Assembly (NCBI RefSeq): GCF_023657445.1
Contig: NZ_JAGTWY010000001.1
Location: 2,604,001-2,668,000, forward strand
Source: Marinobacter sediminum
GTDB lineage: Bacteria; Pseudomonadota; Gammaproteobacteria; Pseudomonadales; Oleiphilaceae
Direction of reading: 5' to 3'
DNA: 64,000 bases
Part shown: positions 9,317 through 19,529 of the stretch, piece after piece
Position numbering within the stretch: the first letter of the stretch is position 1
Layout: the number at the start of each line of letters is the position of its first letter
Notes under the pieces: generated by a model
Database searches by the model: none
Seen by the model: only the letters and a program-made list of their open reading frames with translations
What the model was told of the DNA's origin: nothing
Made by a program: the position numbers and the translations under genes

Positions 9317-9586
9317 TTAGCGACGCAGACCCAGACGCTGGATAAGATCCAGGTAACGGTCAGCATTCTTGCGCTTGAGGTAGTCCAGCAGCTTACGACG
9401 CTGGTTTACCATCCGGATCAGACCACGGCGGGAATGATGATCCTGCTTGTTGGTCTTGAAATGACCCTGCAGCTTATTGATGTTCGCGCTCAGCAGTGCA
9501 ACCTGAACTTCAGGAGAACCGGTATCGCCTTCACCTTGCTGAAAATCATTAACGATCTCTGACTTCTCACTGGCAGAAAGTGCCAT
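9317..9586 (-). CDS. rpsO: 30S ribosomal protein S15
   Basis: Small-subunit protein that binds 16S rRNA helices 20-22 early in assembly. 89 residues, exactly the usual length. The sequence is canonical: [57 protein letters not shown]. The start has an SD (GAGGTG) a few bases upstream. It lies 78 bases after truB and precedes pnp, the standard order. S15 usually represses its own translation through a leader pseudoknot; I did not verify such a structure here. Confidence 0.98.
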   Translation of the reverse strand: MALSASEKSEIVNDFQQGEGDTGSPEVQVALLSANINKLQGHFKTNKQDHHSRRGLIRMVNQRRKLLDYLKRKNADRYLDLIQRLGLRR

Positions 9587-9664
9587 ATTTCACCTCATTG
9601 TTTGCGATGCAATCGAATACGGCCGAACCGCGCATCTCTACAGCCCGGCTAAACAGTGACACGC

Positions 9665-10594
9665 CTATCGCTTGCCACTGCTCTTCACCAGTCGGCGAGG
9701 GATCAGGTTGATCAACTCACCTTCCGGGAATGCTTCTGCCAACCCCACAAAACCTTCGTTGCCATAAAGACGCACAAAGCCTTCAAGGGATTGACCGGGT
9801 ATTCTAACTGGTTGTCCGTTCAATATCGACACCAACGGCGGCCCGGCGAGTTTCACCTCCGGGAACATCGAAAGTGCCGCGTCCGGCGCTACCAGCAGTC
9901 CGTCAAGACTCTCATCGCGCTCACGCATCGCCTCGAGTTTCGGGACCTCGTGGGCACTGGAGAGTGTAAAACCGGACGCCATCGTTCGACGCAACGCAAT
10001 AACATGGGCTCCGCACCCCAGCGCTTCGCCGATATCCTCAACCAGTGAGCGAATATACGTACCCTTGGTGCAGCTAACGGCGATATCCAGCTCATTCTCC
10101 CGCACATCCAGCAGGGTCAGCTCGTATATAGTCACCGGTCGGGCCGGACGTTCCACCTCGATGCCCTCGCGGGCATATTCGTAGAGGGGACGCCCCTTAT
10201 GTTTGAGAGCGGAATACATAGACGGGACTTGCTGGATGTCACCCCGGAAACCATCCAGAACAGTTTCCAGGTATTCTGTCGACAGGTCTGAGGGAACCGG
10301 TTTTTCCTCAACCACCGCACCTTCGCTGTCCCCGGTTTCAGTCCGGATACCCAGTCGGGCGGTTGCAACATAGGCCTTGTCGCTATCCAGCATCATCTGG
10401 GAAAACTTGGTGGCCTCGCCAAAACACAACGGCAGCACACCCGTCGCCAGTGGATCAAGAGCGCCGGTATGACCAGCCTTGGCAGCGCCATAAAGACGCT
10501 TAACCTGCTGCAGGATGCCATTGGAGGTGACACCCAGAGGCTTGTCGATCACCAGAATGCCGTTGACGTCACGACCTTTGCGTCTGCGGCTCAA
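9665..10594 (-). CDS. truB: tRNA pseudouridine(55) synthase TruB
   Basis: Makes pseudouridine at position 55 in the T-loop of most tRNAs. 309 residues, normal for proteobacteria. Catalytic motif [23 protein letters not shown] contains the active-site Asp. The N-terminal motif [14 protein letters not shown], the [13 protein letters not shown] segment and a C-terminal PUA-like domain ([13 protein letters not shown]) are visible. The start ATG overlaps the rbfA stop by four bases (ATGA), so the two are translationally coupled. Confidence 0.97.
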   Translation of the reverse strand: MSRRRKGRDVNGILVIDKPLGVTSNGILQQVKRLYGAAKAGHTGALDPLATGVLPLCFGEATKFSQMMLDSDKAYVATARLGIRTETGDSEGAVVEEKPVPSDLSTEYLETVLDGFRGDIQQVPSMYSALKHKGRPLYEYAREGIEVERPARPVTIYELTLLDVRENELDIAVSCTKGTYIRSLVEDIGEALGCGAHVIALRRTMASGFTLSSAHEVPKLEAMRERDESLDGLLVAPDAALSMFPEVKLAGPPLVSILNGQPVRIPGQSLEGFVRLYGNEGFVGLAEAFPEGELINLIPRRLVKSSGKR

Positions 10595-11016
10595 GCGGTC
10601 TGCTCCGGATCATTCTGGCTGTCGTCGTCATCACTGTCGACTACGGGCTTATCGCCAACGGCCTTGCGAATGAGACTGTCCATCTTACGGCTGTAACCCT
10701 GCAGGGTATCGAAGTGGAAACGAAGCTGAGGAACAACCCGCAGCTTCATTGCCCGTCCGACCTGCCCACGCAGGAACCCCGACGCCTTAGCCAGCACCTT
10801 CAGGGAATCCTGAACCTCAGGAGAGTCTTCCGTCAGTTCCTCGGCAGACAGCAGCGACACGTAGATATCGGCGTACCCGAGATCACGACTCACTTTCACC
10901 GCGTTGACCGTGACCATGCCGATCCGCGGGTCTTTGACCTCCCGCTGGATCAGCTGGGCCAGTTCACGCTGCATCTGATCGCCAATGCGATCAATACGAC
11001 TGAACTCTCTTGGCAT
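10591..11016 (-). CDS. rbfA: 30S ribosome-binding factor RbfA
   Basis: Late-stage 30S assembly factor with a KH-like fold; binds 16S rRNA near helix 1 and is linked to cold adaptation. 141 residues, with [31 protein letters not shown] at the N-terminus and VPQLRFHFD in the third strand. The tail is acidic ([10 protein letters not shown]). It overlaps infB by one base (TGATG) and truB by four, inside the nusA-infB operon. Confidence 0.97.
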   Translation of the reverse strand: MPREFSRIDRIGDQMQRELAQLIQREVKDPRIGMVTVNAVKVSRDLGYADIYVSLLSAEELTEDSPEVQDSLKVLAKASGFLRGQVGRAMKLRVVPQLRFHFDTLQGYSRKMDSLIRKAVGDKPVVDSDDDDSQNDPEQTA

Positions 11017-13574
11017 CAGGCCCCCGTGGATTCGAGCTTACGCTCGACCCGAACGCGGTCGAACACCTCGATCTGGTCACCGACCTTCACGTCATAGCCC
11101 TTAACGCCGATACCACATTCCATACCGTTACGTACCTCGGGCACGTCATCCTTGAAGCGACGCAGGGATTCCAGCTCGCCTTCAAAGATCACCACGTTGT
11201 CCCGCAGAACACGGATGGGCTTGTTACGGTACACGTTGCCCTCAGTCACCATACAACCAGCGACCTGGCCGAACTTCGGTGAACGGAACACATCACGCAC
11301 ATCAGCGATACCGACGATGTCCTCACGGAATTCCGGAGCCAGCATGCCGGTCAGGGCCGCCTTCACATCATCAATCAGGTTGTAGATGATGCTGTAGTAA
11401 CGCAGATCCAGACCTTCCTGCTCAACGAGGCGCTTGGATGCGGCATCAGCACGGACGTTGAAACCGAAGATAACCGCATTGGTCGCCATGGCCAGGCTGA
11501 TGTCGGTTTCGGCAATACCACCAACGCCGGAAGATACAATCTTCACCTGAACTTCATCGTTGCCCAGGTCCTTGAGCGCCTTGAGAATGGCTTCCAGAGA
11601 ACCACGAACATCGGTCTTGAGTACAACGTTGAGGGTTTTGACCTCATCTTTACCCATGTTCTCGAACAGATTCTCGAGCTTGGCAGCCTGCTGGCGCTGC
11701 AACCGCTGCTCCCGCTCGCGAGTCTGACGGAACTCGGCCAGTTCTTTGGCCTTCTTCTCGTCAGCAACGGCGAAGAATTCATCACCTGCATCCGGCGTTC
11801 CGTTAAGACCAAGAATCTCCACCGGAATGGATGGCCCGGCTTCTTTGGCCTGCTTACCGGCTTCATCGGTCATGGCGCGGACCTTACCAAAGTAAGAACC
11901 GGCTACGACCATGTCGCCCTGACGCAGAGTACCGTTCTGAACCAGAACTGTGGCAACAGAACCACGGCCGCGCTCAAGACTGGACTCAACCACAACACCC
12001 TTGGCAGGTGCATCCGGAGAGGCTTCCAGCTCAAGGATTTCAGACTGCAGCAATACCGCTTCAAGCAGGGCCTCGATACCGTCACCGGTATGCGCGGAAA
12101 CCGGAACAAACTGGACATCCCCGCCCCAATCTTCCGGAACGACTTCCAGTGCAGCCAGCTCGCTCTTGATACGATCGGGGTCTGCGCCTTCCTTGTCCAT
12201 CTTGTTGATGGCTACCACAAGCGGCACACCCGCGGAGCGCGCATGCTGAACGGCTTCCTTGGTCTGCGGCATGACACCATCATCCGCCGCAACGACCAGG
12301 ATAACGATATCCGTACACTGGGCGCCACGAGCACGCATGGCGGTGAACGCCGCGTGGCCCGGGGTATCCAGGAAGGACACCATGCCGTGGTCGGTTTCCA
12401 CGTGGTAAGCACCAATGTGCTGGGTGATACCACCGGACTCACCGGAGGCCACCTTGGTCCGTCGGATATAGTCCAGTAGCGACGTTTTACCGTGATCAAC
12501 ATGGCCCATGACACTTACGACAGGTGCGCGCTTGGTTTTCTCGCCACCCTCGAAGGAGAATTCGCTCAGAACCTCTTCTTCGAACGCATCATCACTGACT
12601 GTCTTGGCCTTGTGGCCCAGCTCTTCAGTTACCAGAACCGCTGTTTCCTGGTCCAGTGCCTGGTTGATGGTGGCCATTACGCCCATACCCATCAGTGTCT
12701 TGATCACGTCAGCTGACTTGACCGCCATACGCTGGGCCAGGTCACCTACGCTAATCGTTTCGGGAATCTCTACTTCTCTGACCATTGGTTTGGTCGGCCT
12801 CTCGAAGCCATGACGCTTCTCTTTGGGTTTCTTTTTCGCACGCAGCGGCTTACGTAAGGTGGTATCTTCTTCGTCCTCGGAAATAACCAGAGGCTCTTCC
12901 ACCGGGCGGCTGCGCGGACCACGATGACCAGCCGATTTCTTCTTCGGCTTGCCTTCTTCGATCTCGTCGCCACGTTCGCGAACTTTTTCTTTCTTTTTCT
13001 TCGGCTTCCGGTCCTTACCCTCGCCTTCAGGCGGCGGCATAGGCATATCTTCCGGAGCCGGAACGGGCTCGGGCTCTTTCGCCTTCTTGGGCGGCTCTTC
13101 TGCAACTGGCGCCTTTTCTTCTTCGGCGGTTTCAGCTGCCTTCTCTTCCTGCACCGGAGCTGGTGTCTCGGTCTCAGGCTGAGGCGCCTGCTCAGCGGCA
13201 ACCTTCGGAGCCTCCTCCACTGGAGCCTGCTTCTGCTCTTCTACCGCCTCTTCTGGCTGAGGAGCTTCCGCTTCCGGCTGCACCTCTGCCCGCTTGATGT
13301 ACGTGCGGCGCTTGCGAACTTCCACATTAACCGTCTTGGCCTTACCAGCCTTGAGGGTGGTTGTGGTCTTCCGCTTCAGGGTGATCTTGCGGGGTTCTGA
13401 ATCCGCCTCACCGTGAGTCTTTCTCAAATATGCCAGCAACTGCTGCTTCTCATCGCTGGATACAGAGTCGTTTTCAGAACGGGCCTTGAGGCCGGCTTCC
13501 ACGATCTGCTTCAGCAAACGATCCACGGGAGCGCCTACATCTTCGGCCAGTTGTTTTACCGTTACTTCAGCCAT
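11016..13574 (-). CDS. infB: Translation initiation factor IF-2
   Basis: GTPase that places initiator tRNA on the 30S subunit and promotes subunit joining. 852 residues, in the range of long gammaproteobacterial forms. An N-terminal IF2-N domain ([23 protein letters not shown]) is followed by a long Lys/Glu/Pro-rich linker (~60-260), then a second IF2-N domain ([25 protein letters not shown]). The G domain has [13 protein letters not shown] and NKMD, and domains II, III and IV follow. Internal in-frame starts could give shorter isoforms as in E. coli; I did not identify a particular one. Confidence 0.98.
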   Translation of the reverse strand: MAEVTVKQLAEDVGAPVDRLLKQIVEAGLKARSENDSVSSDEKQQLLAYLRKTHGEADSEPRKITLKRKTTTTLKAGKAKTVNVEVRKRRTYIKRAEVQPEAEAPQPEEAVEEQKQAPVEEAPKVAAEQAPQPETETPAPVQEEKAAETAEEEKAPVAEEPPKKAKEPEPVPAPEDMPMPPPEGEGKDRKPKKKKEKVRERGDEIEEGKPKKKSAGHRGPRSRPVEEPLVISEDEEDTTLRKPLRAKKKPKEKRHGFERPTKPMVREVEIPETISVGDLAQRMAVKSADVIKTLMGMGVMATINQALDQETAVLVTEELGHKAKTVSDDAFEEEVLSEFSFEGGEKTKRAPVVSVMGHVDHGKTSLLDYIRRTKVASGESGGITQHIGAYHVETDHGMVSFLDTPGHAAFTAMRARGAQCTDIVILVVAADDGVMPQTKEAVQHARSAGVPLVVAINKMDKEGADPDRIKSELAALEVVPEDWGGDVQFVPVSAHTGDGIEALLEAVLLQSEILELEASPDAPAKGVVVESSLERGRGSVATVLVQNGTLRQGDMVVAGSYFGKVRAMTDEAGKQAKEAGPSIPVEILGLNGTPDAGDEFFAVADEKKAKELAEFRQTREREQRLQRQQAAKLENLFENMGKDEVKTLNVVLKTDVRGSLEAILKALKDLGNDEVQVKIVSSGVGGIAETDISLAMATNAVIFGFNVRADAASKRLVEQEGLDLRYYSIIYNLIDDVKAALTGMLAPEFREDIVGIADVRDVFRSPKFGQVAGCMVTEGNVYRNKPIRVLRDNVVIFEGELESLRRFKDDVPEVRNGMECGIGVKGYDVKVGDQIEVFDRVRVERKLESTGA

Positions 13575-13592
13575 ACTGGTCCTCCTCCCGAA

Positions 13593-15086
13593 TTAGGCCT
13601 GGTCTTCAAACCAGGGGGCGCGTGCAGTCATAATCAGCTGACCAGCACGCTCTTCATCCATACCTTCAATATCGAGCAGGTCGCCGACCGACTGCTCCGC
13701 CAGATCTTCCATGGTACGGACACCTATACCTGCCAGCTTAAATGCCAGGCCTCTGTCCATACCGTCCATAGCCAGAAGATCTTCTGCCGGCTCCGCGCCT
13801 TCAAGAGCCTCCTCACTTTTCAGAGCCTGGTTAAGCAGGACATCTTTGGCACGACGACGCAGTTCAGTGACGGTATCTTCGTCAAAACCTTCGATCGCCA
13901 GCATCTCTTCCATTGGTACGTAGGCCACTTCCTCAATGGAGGTAAAGCCTTCCTCAATCAGGACAGCGGCAAACTCCTCGTCTACATCCAGATGACCAAC
14001 GAAATGCTCTACCAGACCACTATACTCCTGTTCCTGACGCTCACCGGCTTCCTCTTCGGTCATTACGTTCAGGGTCCAACTGGTCAACTCTGTGGCCAGG
14101 CGAACATTCTGGCCGTTCCGGCCGATGGCCTGGGCCAGGTTATCTTCAGCGACGGCAACTTCCATGGTGTGGCGATCTTCATCCATCACGATGGAAGCAA
14201 CTTCCGCCGGAGACATGGCATTGATTACCAACTGAGCGGGGTTGTCGTCCCAGAGAACAATGTCTACACGCTCGCCGCCCAGCTCGTTGGAGACGGCCTG
14301 CACGCGTGAACCACGCATGCCAACACAGGCACCAACCGGGTCAATACGACGGTCATTGGTCTTCACGGCAATCTTGGCCCGGGAACCGGGATCACGGGCT
14401 GCGCCACGGATCTCGATCAGTTCCTCTGCGATCTCCGGCACTTCGATGCGGAAAAGCTCAATCAGCATCTGCGGCGCCGTGCGGCTCAGGATCAGTTGCG
14501 GGCCGCGGTGATCCGTCCGGATCTCCAGCAGCAGTGAACGCACCCTGTCACCCATCCGGAAAGTTTCCCGGGGGATGAGGTTTTCGCGGGGCAACAACGC
14601 CTCTGCGTTAGCGCCGAGATCCACAATCACATTGTCGCGAGTGACCTTCTTGACCGTACCGGATACGAGCTCACCAACACGGTCACGGTAGCTATCCACG
14701 ATCTTGGTACGCTCGGCTTCGCGAACCTTCTGGAAGATGATCTGCTTGGCCGCCTGGGCACCAATCCGCCCGAACGCGACCGACTCGATCTTCTCTTCAT
14801 GAATGTCGCCCGGGCGCAGGTTTGAATCAATTTCTTCCGCTTCCTGCATCGTCAACTCGGTGCCCAGCGCCGGCACGGCATCATTATCGACCACCAGCCA
14901 GCGACGGAAGGTTTCGTACTCTCCGGTGCGACGATCAATGGCAACCCGGATATCCGCTTCCTCATCGTCGTAACGTTTTTTGGCAGCGGTGGCGAGCGCA
15001 AGCTCGATCGCCTCAAAAATCACATCCTTCTCGACTCCTTTCTCGTTCGAGACGGATTCAACCACCAGCAAGATCTCTTTACTCAT
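13593..15086 (-). CDS. nusA: Transcription termination/antitermination factor NusA
   Basis: RNA polymerase-binding factor that controls pausing, termination and antitermination. 497 residues. N-terminal RNAP-binding domain (~1-130), S1 ([22 protein letters not shown]), two KH domains ([27 protein letters not shown] and [21 protein letters not shown]), then two C-terminal acidic helix-hairpin repeats (~360-495), as expected in proteobacteria. It lies 55 bases downstream of rimP and 18 upstream of infB. NusA often feeds back on this operon through leader terminators, which are present here. Confidence 0.98.
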   Translation of the reverse strand: MSKEILLVVESVSNEKGVEKDVIFEAIELALATAAKKRYDDEEADIRVAIDRRTGEYETFRRWLVVDNDAVPALGTELTMQEAEEIDSNLRPGDIHEEKIESVAFGRIGAQAAKQIIFQKVREAERTKIVDSYRDRVGELVSGTVKKVTRDNVIVDLGANAEALLPRENLIPRETFRMGDRVRSLLLEIRTDHRGPQLILSRTAPQMLIELFRIEVPEIAEELIEIRGAARDPGSRAKIAVKTNDRRIDPVGACVGMRGSRVQAVSNELGGERVDIVLWDDNPAQLVINAMSPAEVASIVMDEDRHTMEVAVAEDNLAQAIGRNGQNVRLATELTSWTLNVMTEEEAGERQEQEYSGLVEHFVGHLDVDEEFAAVLIEEGFTSIEEVAYVPMEEMLAIEGFDEDTVTELRRRAKDVLLNQALKSEEALEGAEPAEDLLAMDGMDRGLAFKLAGIGVRTMEDLAEQSVGDLLDIEGMDEERAGQLIMTARAPWFEDQA

Positions 15087-15141
15087 TGGATTGCCCTGCC
15101 CTCAAAATAAACTGTGCGTCCACTGACTTTCTTAAATGTAT

Positions 15142-15603
15142 TCATTCAAATACCGGGATAATGTGAGCTTTTTCAATGCTGTCGAACGGCAGCAGATACT
15201 CGTGGTCGTCAACCAGGACAACCACATCATCCCCCTCAACGCCCTTGATAAGGCCCTGGAATTTGCGCCTGCCGTCAAAGGCCATGCGCAAGCGGATCTG
15301 TACCTGATGGCCAGCAAAGGCCTCGTATTGTTCAAGACGAAACAGCGGGCGATCCATCCCGGGGGATGAGACCTCAAGCGTGTATTCGGTCTGAATGGGG
15401 TCTTCCACATCCATCACACCGCTGATCTGGCGACTGACCTTTTCGCAGTCTTCAACCGAGACGCCGTTTTCAGCATCATCTATAAAGACCCTCAGCTTTG
15501 AATGATGGCCCTGCGAGCGATATTCAATACCCCAGAACTCAAAGCCCAGGCCTTCGACTACAGGCCGAAGAATGTCTTCCAGTTGCTTAAGCTTGGCTGA
15601 CAA
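15142..15603 (-). CDS. rimP: Ribosome maturation factor RimP
   Basis: Assists 30S maturation, working on the S12/S5 region. 153 residues, normal length. Motifs include [55 protein letters not shown] and [14 protein letters not shown], all diagnostic. First gene of the rimP-nusA-infB-rbfA-truB operon. A leader of about 230 bases with terminator-like hairpins precedes it. Confidence 0.97.
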   Translation of the reverse strand: MSAKLKQLEDILRPVVEGLGFEFWGIEYRSQGHHSKLRVFIDDAENGVSVEDCEKVSRQISGVMDVEDPIQTEYTLEVSSPGMDRPLFRLEQYEAFAGHQVQIRLRMAFDGRRKFQGLIKGVEGDDVVVLVDDHEYLLPFDSIEKAHIIPVFE

Positions 15604-15842
15604 GTTATGCCGTCTCCATTTTCAAATTTACCGGCCCCAAAAACAAAAAAAGGGCTGTTCATCAGCCCTTTTTATGCACCAGGGCCTGATGCGCCAGGCC
15701 CCTTAATCAAAAAGCCCCTACAAGTGGGGCCCTTTGTTGCAAGAACTCGCAAGAAGCAAAACGATGAACCGCTTCCTGCTGACAGACACCTGGCCTGCCA
15801 GAAAACCGCGGACTGACGCCCACCGGTTCCAATATCCGCCGG
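15604..15842 (-). promoter_or_regulatory. Structured leader of the rimP-nusA-infB operon with two terminator-like hairpins
   Basis: In minus-strand order, a first GC stem (15726-15730 with 15714-15718) is followed by a T-run. A second stem GGGCCTG/CAGGCCC (15695-15701 with 15682-15688) comes next, then a third 11-bp stem (15663-15673 with 15647-15657) followed by seven Ts. The first and third look like intrinsic terminators placed before rimP, suggesting transcriptional attenuation. Premature terminators ahead of rimP-nusA are known in other gammaproteobacteria. Unlike E. coli, no initiator tRNA gene lies here. Confidence 0.65.
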
Positions 15843-15871
15843 AGTATAGAGACGCCGGCTGGACTGGTCAA
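15843..15871 (-). promoter_or_regulatory. Sigma-70 promoter of the rimP-nusA operon
   Basis: On the minus strand, -35 TTGACC (15866-15871) and -10 TATACT (15843-15848) are separated by exactly 17 bases. Five of six bases match consensus in each box. It lies just after the tRNA-Leu terminator and would start RNA near 15836. Confidence 0.75.
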
Positions 15872-15882
15872 GGACTGACCAA

Positions 15883-15915
15883 AAAAAACGGCCTGGAGAT
15901 TCCAAGCCGTTTTTT
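15883..15915 (-). terminator. Terminator after tRNA-Leu
   Basis: Stem AAAAAACGGC...GCCGTTTTTT (15883-15892 with 15906-15915), extended by TGGA/TCCA beyond one mismatch. The A-run at 15881-15888 gives the T-tract on the minus strand. It begins 6 bases beyond the tRNA 3' end and closes the secG-tRNA transcript. Confidence 0.88.
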
Positions 15916-15921
15916 CTTATA

Positions 15922-16006
15922 TGGTGCCCGGGGCCGGACTCGAACCGGCACGGCTTTCGCCACTACCCCCTCAAGATAGCGTGTCTACCAGTTCCACCAC
16001 CCGGGC
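15922..16006 (-). tRNA. tRNA-Leu (anticodon GAG)
   Basis: 85-nt class II tRNA with encoded CCA. Acceptor stem GCCCGGG/CCCGGGC, D-arm with GGTAGAC, anticodon stem CTATC/GGTAG with loop TTGAGGG (anticodon GAG, reading CUC and CUU), a long variable arm, T-loop GTTCGAGTC and 3' A-CCA. Its 5' end is only 7 bases after the secG stop, so it is probably processed from the secG transcript. The secG-tRNA-Leu(GAG)-rimP order matches E. coli leuU. Confidence 0.97.
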
Positions 16007-16013
16007 AGCACTC

Positions 16014-16394
16014 TTACTCGAGCTCGGGAAGATCAGACTCCCCGCTCTCGGCTTCGCCTGTTTGCGCCGCATCACCTTGCTCAGCAGCCTGATCCGCCGG
16101 CGCCTGCTTGGACTCCTGAACTACCGGAATACCAGCCTCACCTGCCACTTCAGCACGCTGCTTGGCGAACACCGCCAGCGAAAAACTCGTTACAAAAAAT
16201 ACGATCGCAAGAATCGTGGTAAAACGGGTCAGAAAACTGCCGCTACCCTGACTACCAAAAACAGTCTGGGAAGCACCGCCACCAAAAGCGGCACCAGCAT
16301 CAGCGCCCTTGCCCTGCTGGATCAAAACCAGACCCACCAGCGCCACCGCGATCACCACGTGCACAACGACTACCAGTGTTTCCATCCAATCCAT
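16014..16394 (-). CDS. secG: Preprotein translocase subunit SecG
   Basis: Small accessory subunit of the SecYEG channel. 126 residues with two transmembrane helices: about residues 5-25 (LVVVVHVVIAVALVGLVLIQ) and about 50-72 (FLTRFTTILAIVFFVTSFSLAVF). The linking loop has the conserved GKGADAGAAFGGGASQTVFGSQGSGSFL. The C-terminal ~40 residues are a hydrophilic tail rich in Gln, Ala and Glu, common in gammaproteobacteria. It lies between tpiA and tRNA-Leu. Confidence 0.96.
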   Translation of the reverse strand: MDWMETLVVVVHVVIAVALVGLVLIQQGKGADAGAAFGGGASQTVFGSQGSGSFLTRFTTILAIVFFVTSFSLAVFAKQRAEVAGEAGIPVVQESKQAPADQAAEQGDAAQTGEAESGESDLPELE

Positions 16395-16419
16395 AACGAC
16401 TCTCGCGAACCTTTTAACT

Positions 16420-17178
16420 TTAGGTACCCGCCGGCATCGACCGGCAGATACTCACAAAATCTTTATCTTTGAGCGATGCACCGCCTATTAAACCGCCGTC
16501 AATATCCGGCTCGGCAAAAAGTGCGGCTGCATTATCCGCTTTTACACTGCCGCCGTAAAGCAGGGAAATGCTTTCGGCCGGTGCCCCGATTCCCGCAAGC
16601 ACCTTTCTAATCGACGCGTGCATTGTCTGGGCATCTTCTGCAGTGGCTGTTTTACCCGTACCGATCGCCCAGACCGGCTCGTAAGCCACTACTATACGGC
16701 TCCACTGATCAGCGGCCACACTGGCCAGACCATGCTTCACCTGAGCCGCGACAACAGCTTCGGCTCGACCAGCTTCACGCTCTTCCAGGGTCTCGCCGAC
16801 ACAAACAACGGCGGTCAAACCACAAGAAACCAGGCGCTCGACCTTGGCAGCCACCATGTCATCGGATTCCCCGAAAATCTGCCGGCGCTCCGAATGACCA
16901 ACCAGGGCAAACGTACAACCCTGGTCCTTCACCATCTCCGCGGAAATCTCGCCGGTAAAGGCGCCTGACTGCCACTGACCTACGTTCTGAACACCAACAG
17001 CCAAAGTATCGGCTGCCTGCTCCACAACATCCCTGACATAAATCGCGGGAGGGATAATAACAACCTCCACGCCATTATCAAGAGACTCGGACTCTGACCG
17101 GACATAGCCTACCAGCTTTTCCGCCAGGTCTTTCGACCCGTTCATTTTCCAGTTTCCGGCTACGATCTTGCGGCGCAT
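16420..17178 (-). CDS. tpiA: Triose-phosphate isomerase
   Basis: Interconverts glyceraldehyde-3-phosphate and dihydroxyacetone phosphate. I chose the ATG at 17178 (MRRKIVAGNWKMNG), preceded by GGGAA; the longer frame to 17235 adds 19 residues absent from the family. 252 residues, normal. Catalytic residues are visible: Lys in NWKMN, His in VGHSERR, Glu in AYEPVWAIGTGKTAT, and the phosphate-gripper GGSV and GGASL motifs. It sits between glmM and secG, a common gammaproteobacterial order. Confidence 0.97.
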   Translation of the reverse strand: MRRKIVAGNWKMNGSKDLAEKLVGYVRSESESLDNGVEVVIIPPAIYVRDVVEQAADTLAVGVQNVGQWQSGAFTGEISAEMVKDQGCTFALVGHSERRQIFGESDDMVAAKVERLVSCGLTAVVCVGETLEEREAGRAEAVVAAQVKHGLASVAADQWSRIVVAYEPVWAIGTGKTATAEDAQTMHASIRKVLAGIGAPAESISLLYGGSVKADNAAALFAEPDIDGGLIGGASLKDKDFVSICRSMPAGT

Positions 17179-17253
17179 AACAGTTCCCGAACGTAAGGGA
17201 GGGCGAACTATACAGCAGTCCCTCGTGACAGACAACCGCCTGAAAACACAAAA

Positions 17254-18597
17254 TTAAGGCGTGGAATTTTCCACAACCAGGGCAAGCTCTTTGGCGATGC
17301 GGGCTATATCTTCCGCGTCCTGCCCCTCGGTCATTACACGAATCAGCGGCTCAGTGCCGGAAGCCCTCAAAAGGACACGACCGGAGTCGCCGAGCTGGAC
17401 TTCGGCCTTGCGAACAGCGGCAGTGATATCGTCCCGACTGAGCGGATCAAAGCGCTTCGCGACCCGAACGTTCACCATGGTCTGCGGCAGCTTGCTCATG
17501 CCCTGGCGCAATTCCGCAAGGGACTTGCCAGACTTTCTGACCGCCACCAGAACCTGGAGCGCAGAGACAATACCATCGCCCGTGCTGGTGCAGTCCCGGA
17601 TCACCATATGGCCGGAGCCCTCGCCACCGAGCACCCACTGATTGGCCACCAAACGTTCCATCACGTAGCGGTCACCAACCTTGGCACGCTCGAAATCTAT
17701 GCCCTGCTCTCTCAGAGCAAGCTCCACACCAAGGTTGGTCATCAAGGTGCCGACAACCCCGCCGTTCAGGCGGCCTTCAGCAAACCGCTGGGAAGCAATC
17801 ACGTAAAGCAGCTCATCGCCATCCACTTCGGAGCCATCACGATCAACCATAAGCACCCGGTCGCCGTCTCCATCAAACGCGATACCCAGATCCGCGCCTT
17901 TTTCCAGGACAGCCTGTTTGAGCGCGCCCAGATGGGTAGACCCCACATTCAGGTTAATATTGAGACCATCCGGATCTCCACCGATAACCATTACCTCGGC
18001 GCCCAACTCCCCGAACACCTTGGGGGCGACGTGATAGGTTGCACCGTGGGCGCAATCGAGCACCACCTTCATACCATCGAGGGCAAATTCATTAGGCACT
18101 GTGCTCTTGCAAAACTCCACGTATCGACCGGGGGCATCGTCTACCCGGGACGCCTTGCCCAGCTCCGAGGAATCACAAACCTGAATAGGCTTATCGAGCC
18201 ACCGCTCAATCTCTGTCTCCAGCGCGTCATCCAGCTTAGTACCAGCTGGCGAAAAGAACTTGATGCCGTTGTCATGGTGCGGATTGTGCGAAGCACTGAT
18301 TACAATGCCGGCGGAGGCCCGAAAGGTTCGTGTCAGGTATGCAATGGCAGGCGTCGGCATCGGCCCGAGAAGCTTTACGTCTACCCCGGCAGCAGAAAGG
18401 CCCGCCTCCAAAGCCGACTCAAACATATAGCCAGAAAGGCGAGTATCCTTACCAATCAGGACACTGTTGCGCTGACCGCCGCGTTTGAAAGCCTGCCCCG
18501 CAGCCCAACCCAGGTGCAGCATAAACTCCGGAGTAATCGGAAATTCCCCAACATGCCCACGTATGCCATCCGTGCCAAAGTACTTTCTCTCGGACAT
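17254..18597 (-). CDS. glmM: Phosphoglucosamine mutase GlmM
   Basis: Converts glucosamine-6-phosphate to glucosamine-1-phosphate for UDP-GlcNAc and cell-wall synthesis. 447 residues from the ATG at 18597 ([14 protein letters not shown]). Active-site phosphoserine loop [15 protein letters not shown], metal-binding DGDGDR and the sugar-binding GEGSGHM are intact, and the phosphate-binding [12 protein letters not shown] is near the end. The start overlaps the folP stop by one base, so the two are coupled, as in E. coli. Confidence 0.98.
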   Translation of the reverse strand: MSERKYFGTDGIRGHVGEFPITPEFMLHLGWAAGQAFKRGGQRNSVLIGKDTRLSGYMFESALEAGLSAAGVDVKLLGPMPTPAIAYLTRTFRASAGIVISASHNPHHDNGIKFFSPAGTKLDDALETEIERWLDKPIQVCDSSELGKASRVDDAPGRYVEFCKSTVPNEFALDGMKVVLDCAHGATYHVAPKVFGELGAEVMVIGGDPDGLNINLNVGSTHLGALKQAVLEKGADLGIAFDGDGDRVLMVDRDGSEVDGDELLYVIASQRFAEGRLNGGVVGTLMTNLGVELALREQGIDFERAKVGDRYVMERLVANQWVLGGEGSGHMVIRDCTSTGDGIVSALQVLVAVRKSGKSLAELRQGMSKLPQTMVNVRVAKRFDPLSRDDITAAVRKAEVQLGDSGRVLLRASGTEPLIRVMTEGQDAEDIARIAKELALVVENSTP

Positions 18598-19427
18598 CAA
18601 ACTGCCTCCTTCATCGCCGTCACTACCTTGACAGCATCAACCGTTTCCCGGACATCGTGCACCCGTATGATGCTTGCCCCCTTCATAGCCGATATTGTCG
18701 CGGCGGCAAGGCTTGCGGGCAACCGTTCATTTACTTCACGCCCGGTGATCGCCCCCAGCATGGACTTCCGGGAAATACCAACAAGCAGCGGATGACCGAG
18801 AATCTGCAACTGTTCCATCGAGGCCAGCAGTTGCAGGTTGTGTTCAAGTGTTTTACCAAATCCAAAGCCAGGGTCTAACAGAATGTTTTCGGGGCGCACC
18901 CCCGCATGCTCGGCGACCCGCATACGCTCACTCAGAAACTCACTGACTTCACGGCGCACATTACGATATTCCGGGCGCTCCTGCATCGAATCCGGCTCAC
19001 CCTGAATGTGCATGATGCAGACGGGAATATCCGCCTTCGCAACGACTTCAGGTACCCCTTCCCGCTGCAAGGCACGGACATCATTTATCAGCCCCGCCCC
19101 GAGGCGCGCTGCTTCAGCCATAACTTCTGGCGCACTGGTATCAATCGAAACCACCACACCCAGCTCCCGGGCAATGGCTTCCACCACCGGGCACACGCGG
19201 TCCAGCTCTTCCTGGACCGATACCGGGCTCGCACCGGGCCGGGTGGATTCTCCCCCCACATCAATAAATGCGGCACCGTCGGCGACCATTTGCCGAGCGC
19301 GGAGAATCGCAGCCTCAGGGCGATTGAACTGCCCACCATCGGAAAAGGAGTCCGGGGTAACATTCAGGACACCCATCACATGGCTGCGGGACATATCCAG
19401 GACCCGCCCGGCGAAATTCATTTCCAT
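18597..19427 (-). CDS. folP: Dihydropteroate synthase FolP
   Basis: Joins p-aminobenzoate to dihydropterin pyrophosphate in folate synthesis; target of sulfonamides. I chose the ATG at 19427, 6 bases after the SD AGAAGG; a TTG at 19445 would overlap that SD. 276 residues. Motifs [24 protein letters not shown], the DVRAL segment, [14 protein letters not shown] and GISRKSMLG are all present. It lies between ftsH and glmM, the standard order. Confidence 0.97.
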   Translation of the reverse strand: MEMNFAGRVLDMSRSHVMGVLNVTPDSFSDGGQFNRPEAAILRARQMVADGAAFIDVGGESTRPGASPVSVQEELDRVCPVVEAIARELGVVVSIDTSAPEVMAEAARLGAGLINDVRALQREGVPEVVAKADIPVCIMHIQGEPDSMQERPEYRNVRREVSEFLSERMRVAEHAGVRPENILLDPGFGFGKTLEHNLQLLASMEQLQILGHPLLVGISRKSMLGAITGREVNERLPASLAAATISAMKGASIIRVHDVRETVDAVKVVTAMKEAV

Positions 19428-19529
19428 AGAAGACCTTCTTTCCAAACCAAAATATTTGGAGTAACAAAAACAAACGCCGCCCGGAGCCCGGGCGGCGCAT
19501 GAATCAGACTTTCAGGTCAGCCGACTGAG

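Noticed and set aside
15672..15905. Possible leader peptide (77 residues) upstream of rimP
   Set aside because: It starts upstream of the predicted transcription start and runs through the hairpins; no SD and no run of regulatory codons.
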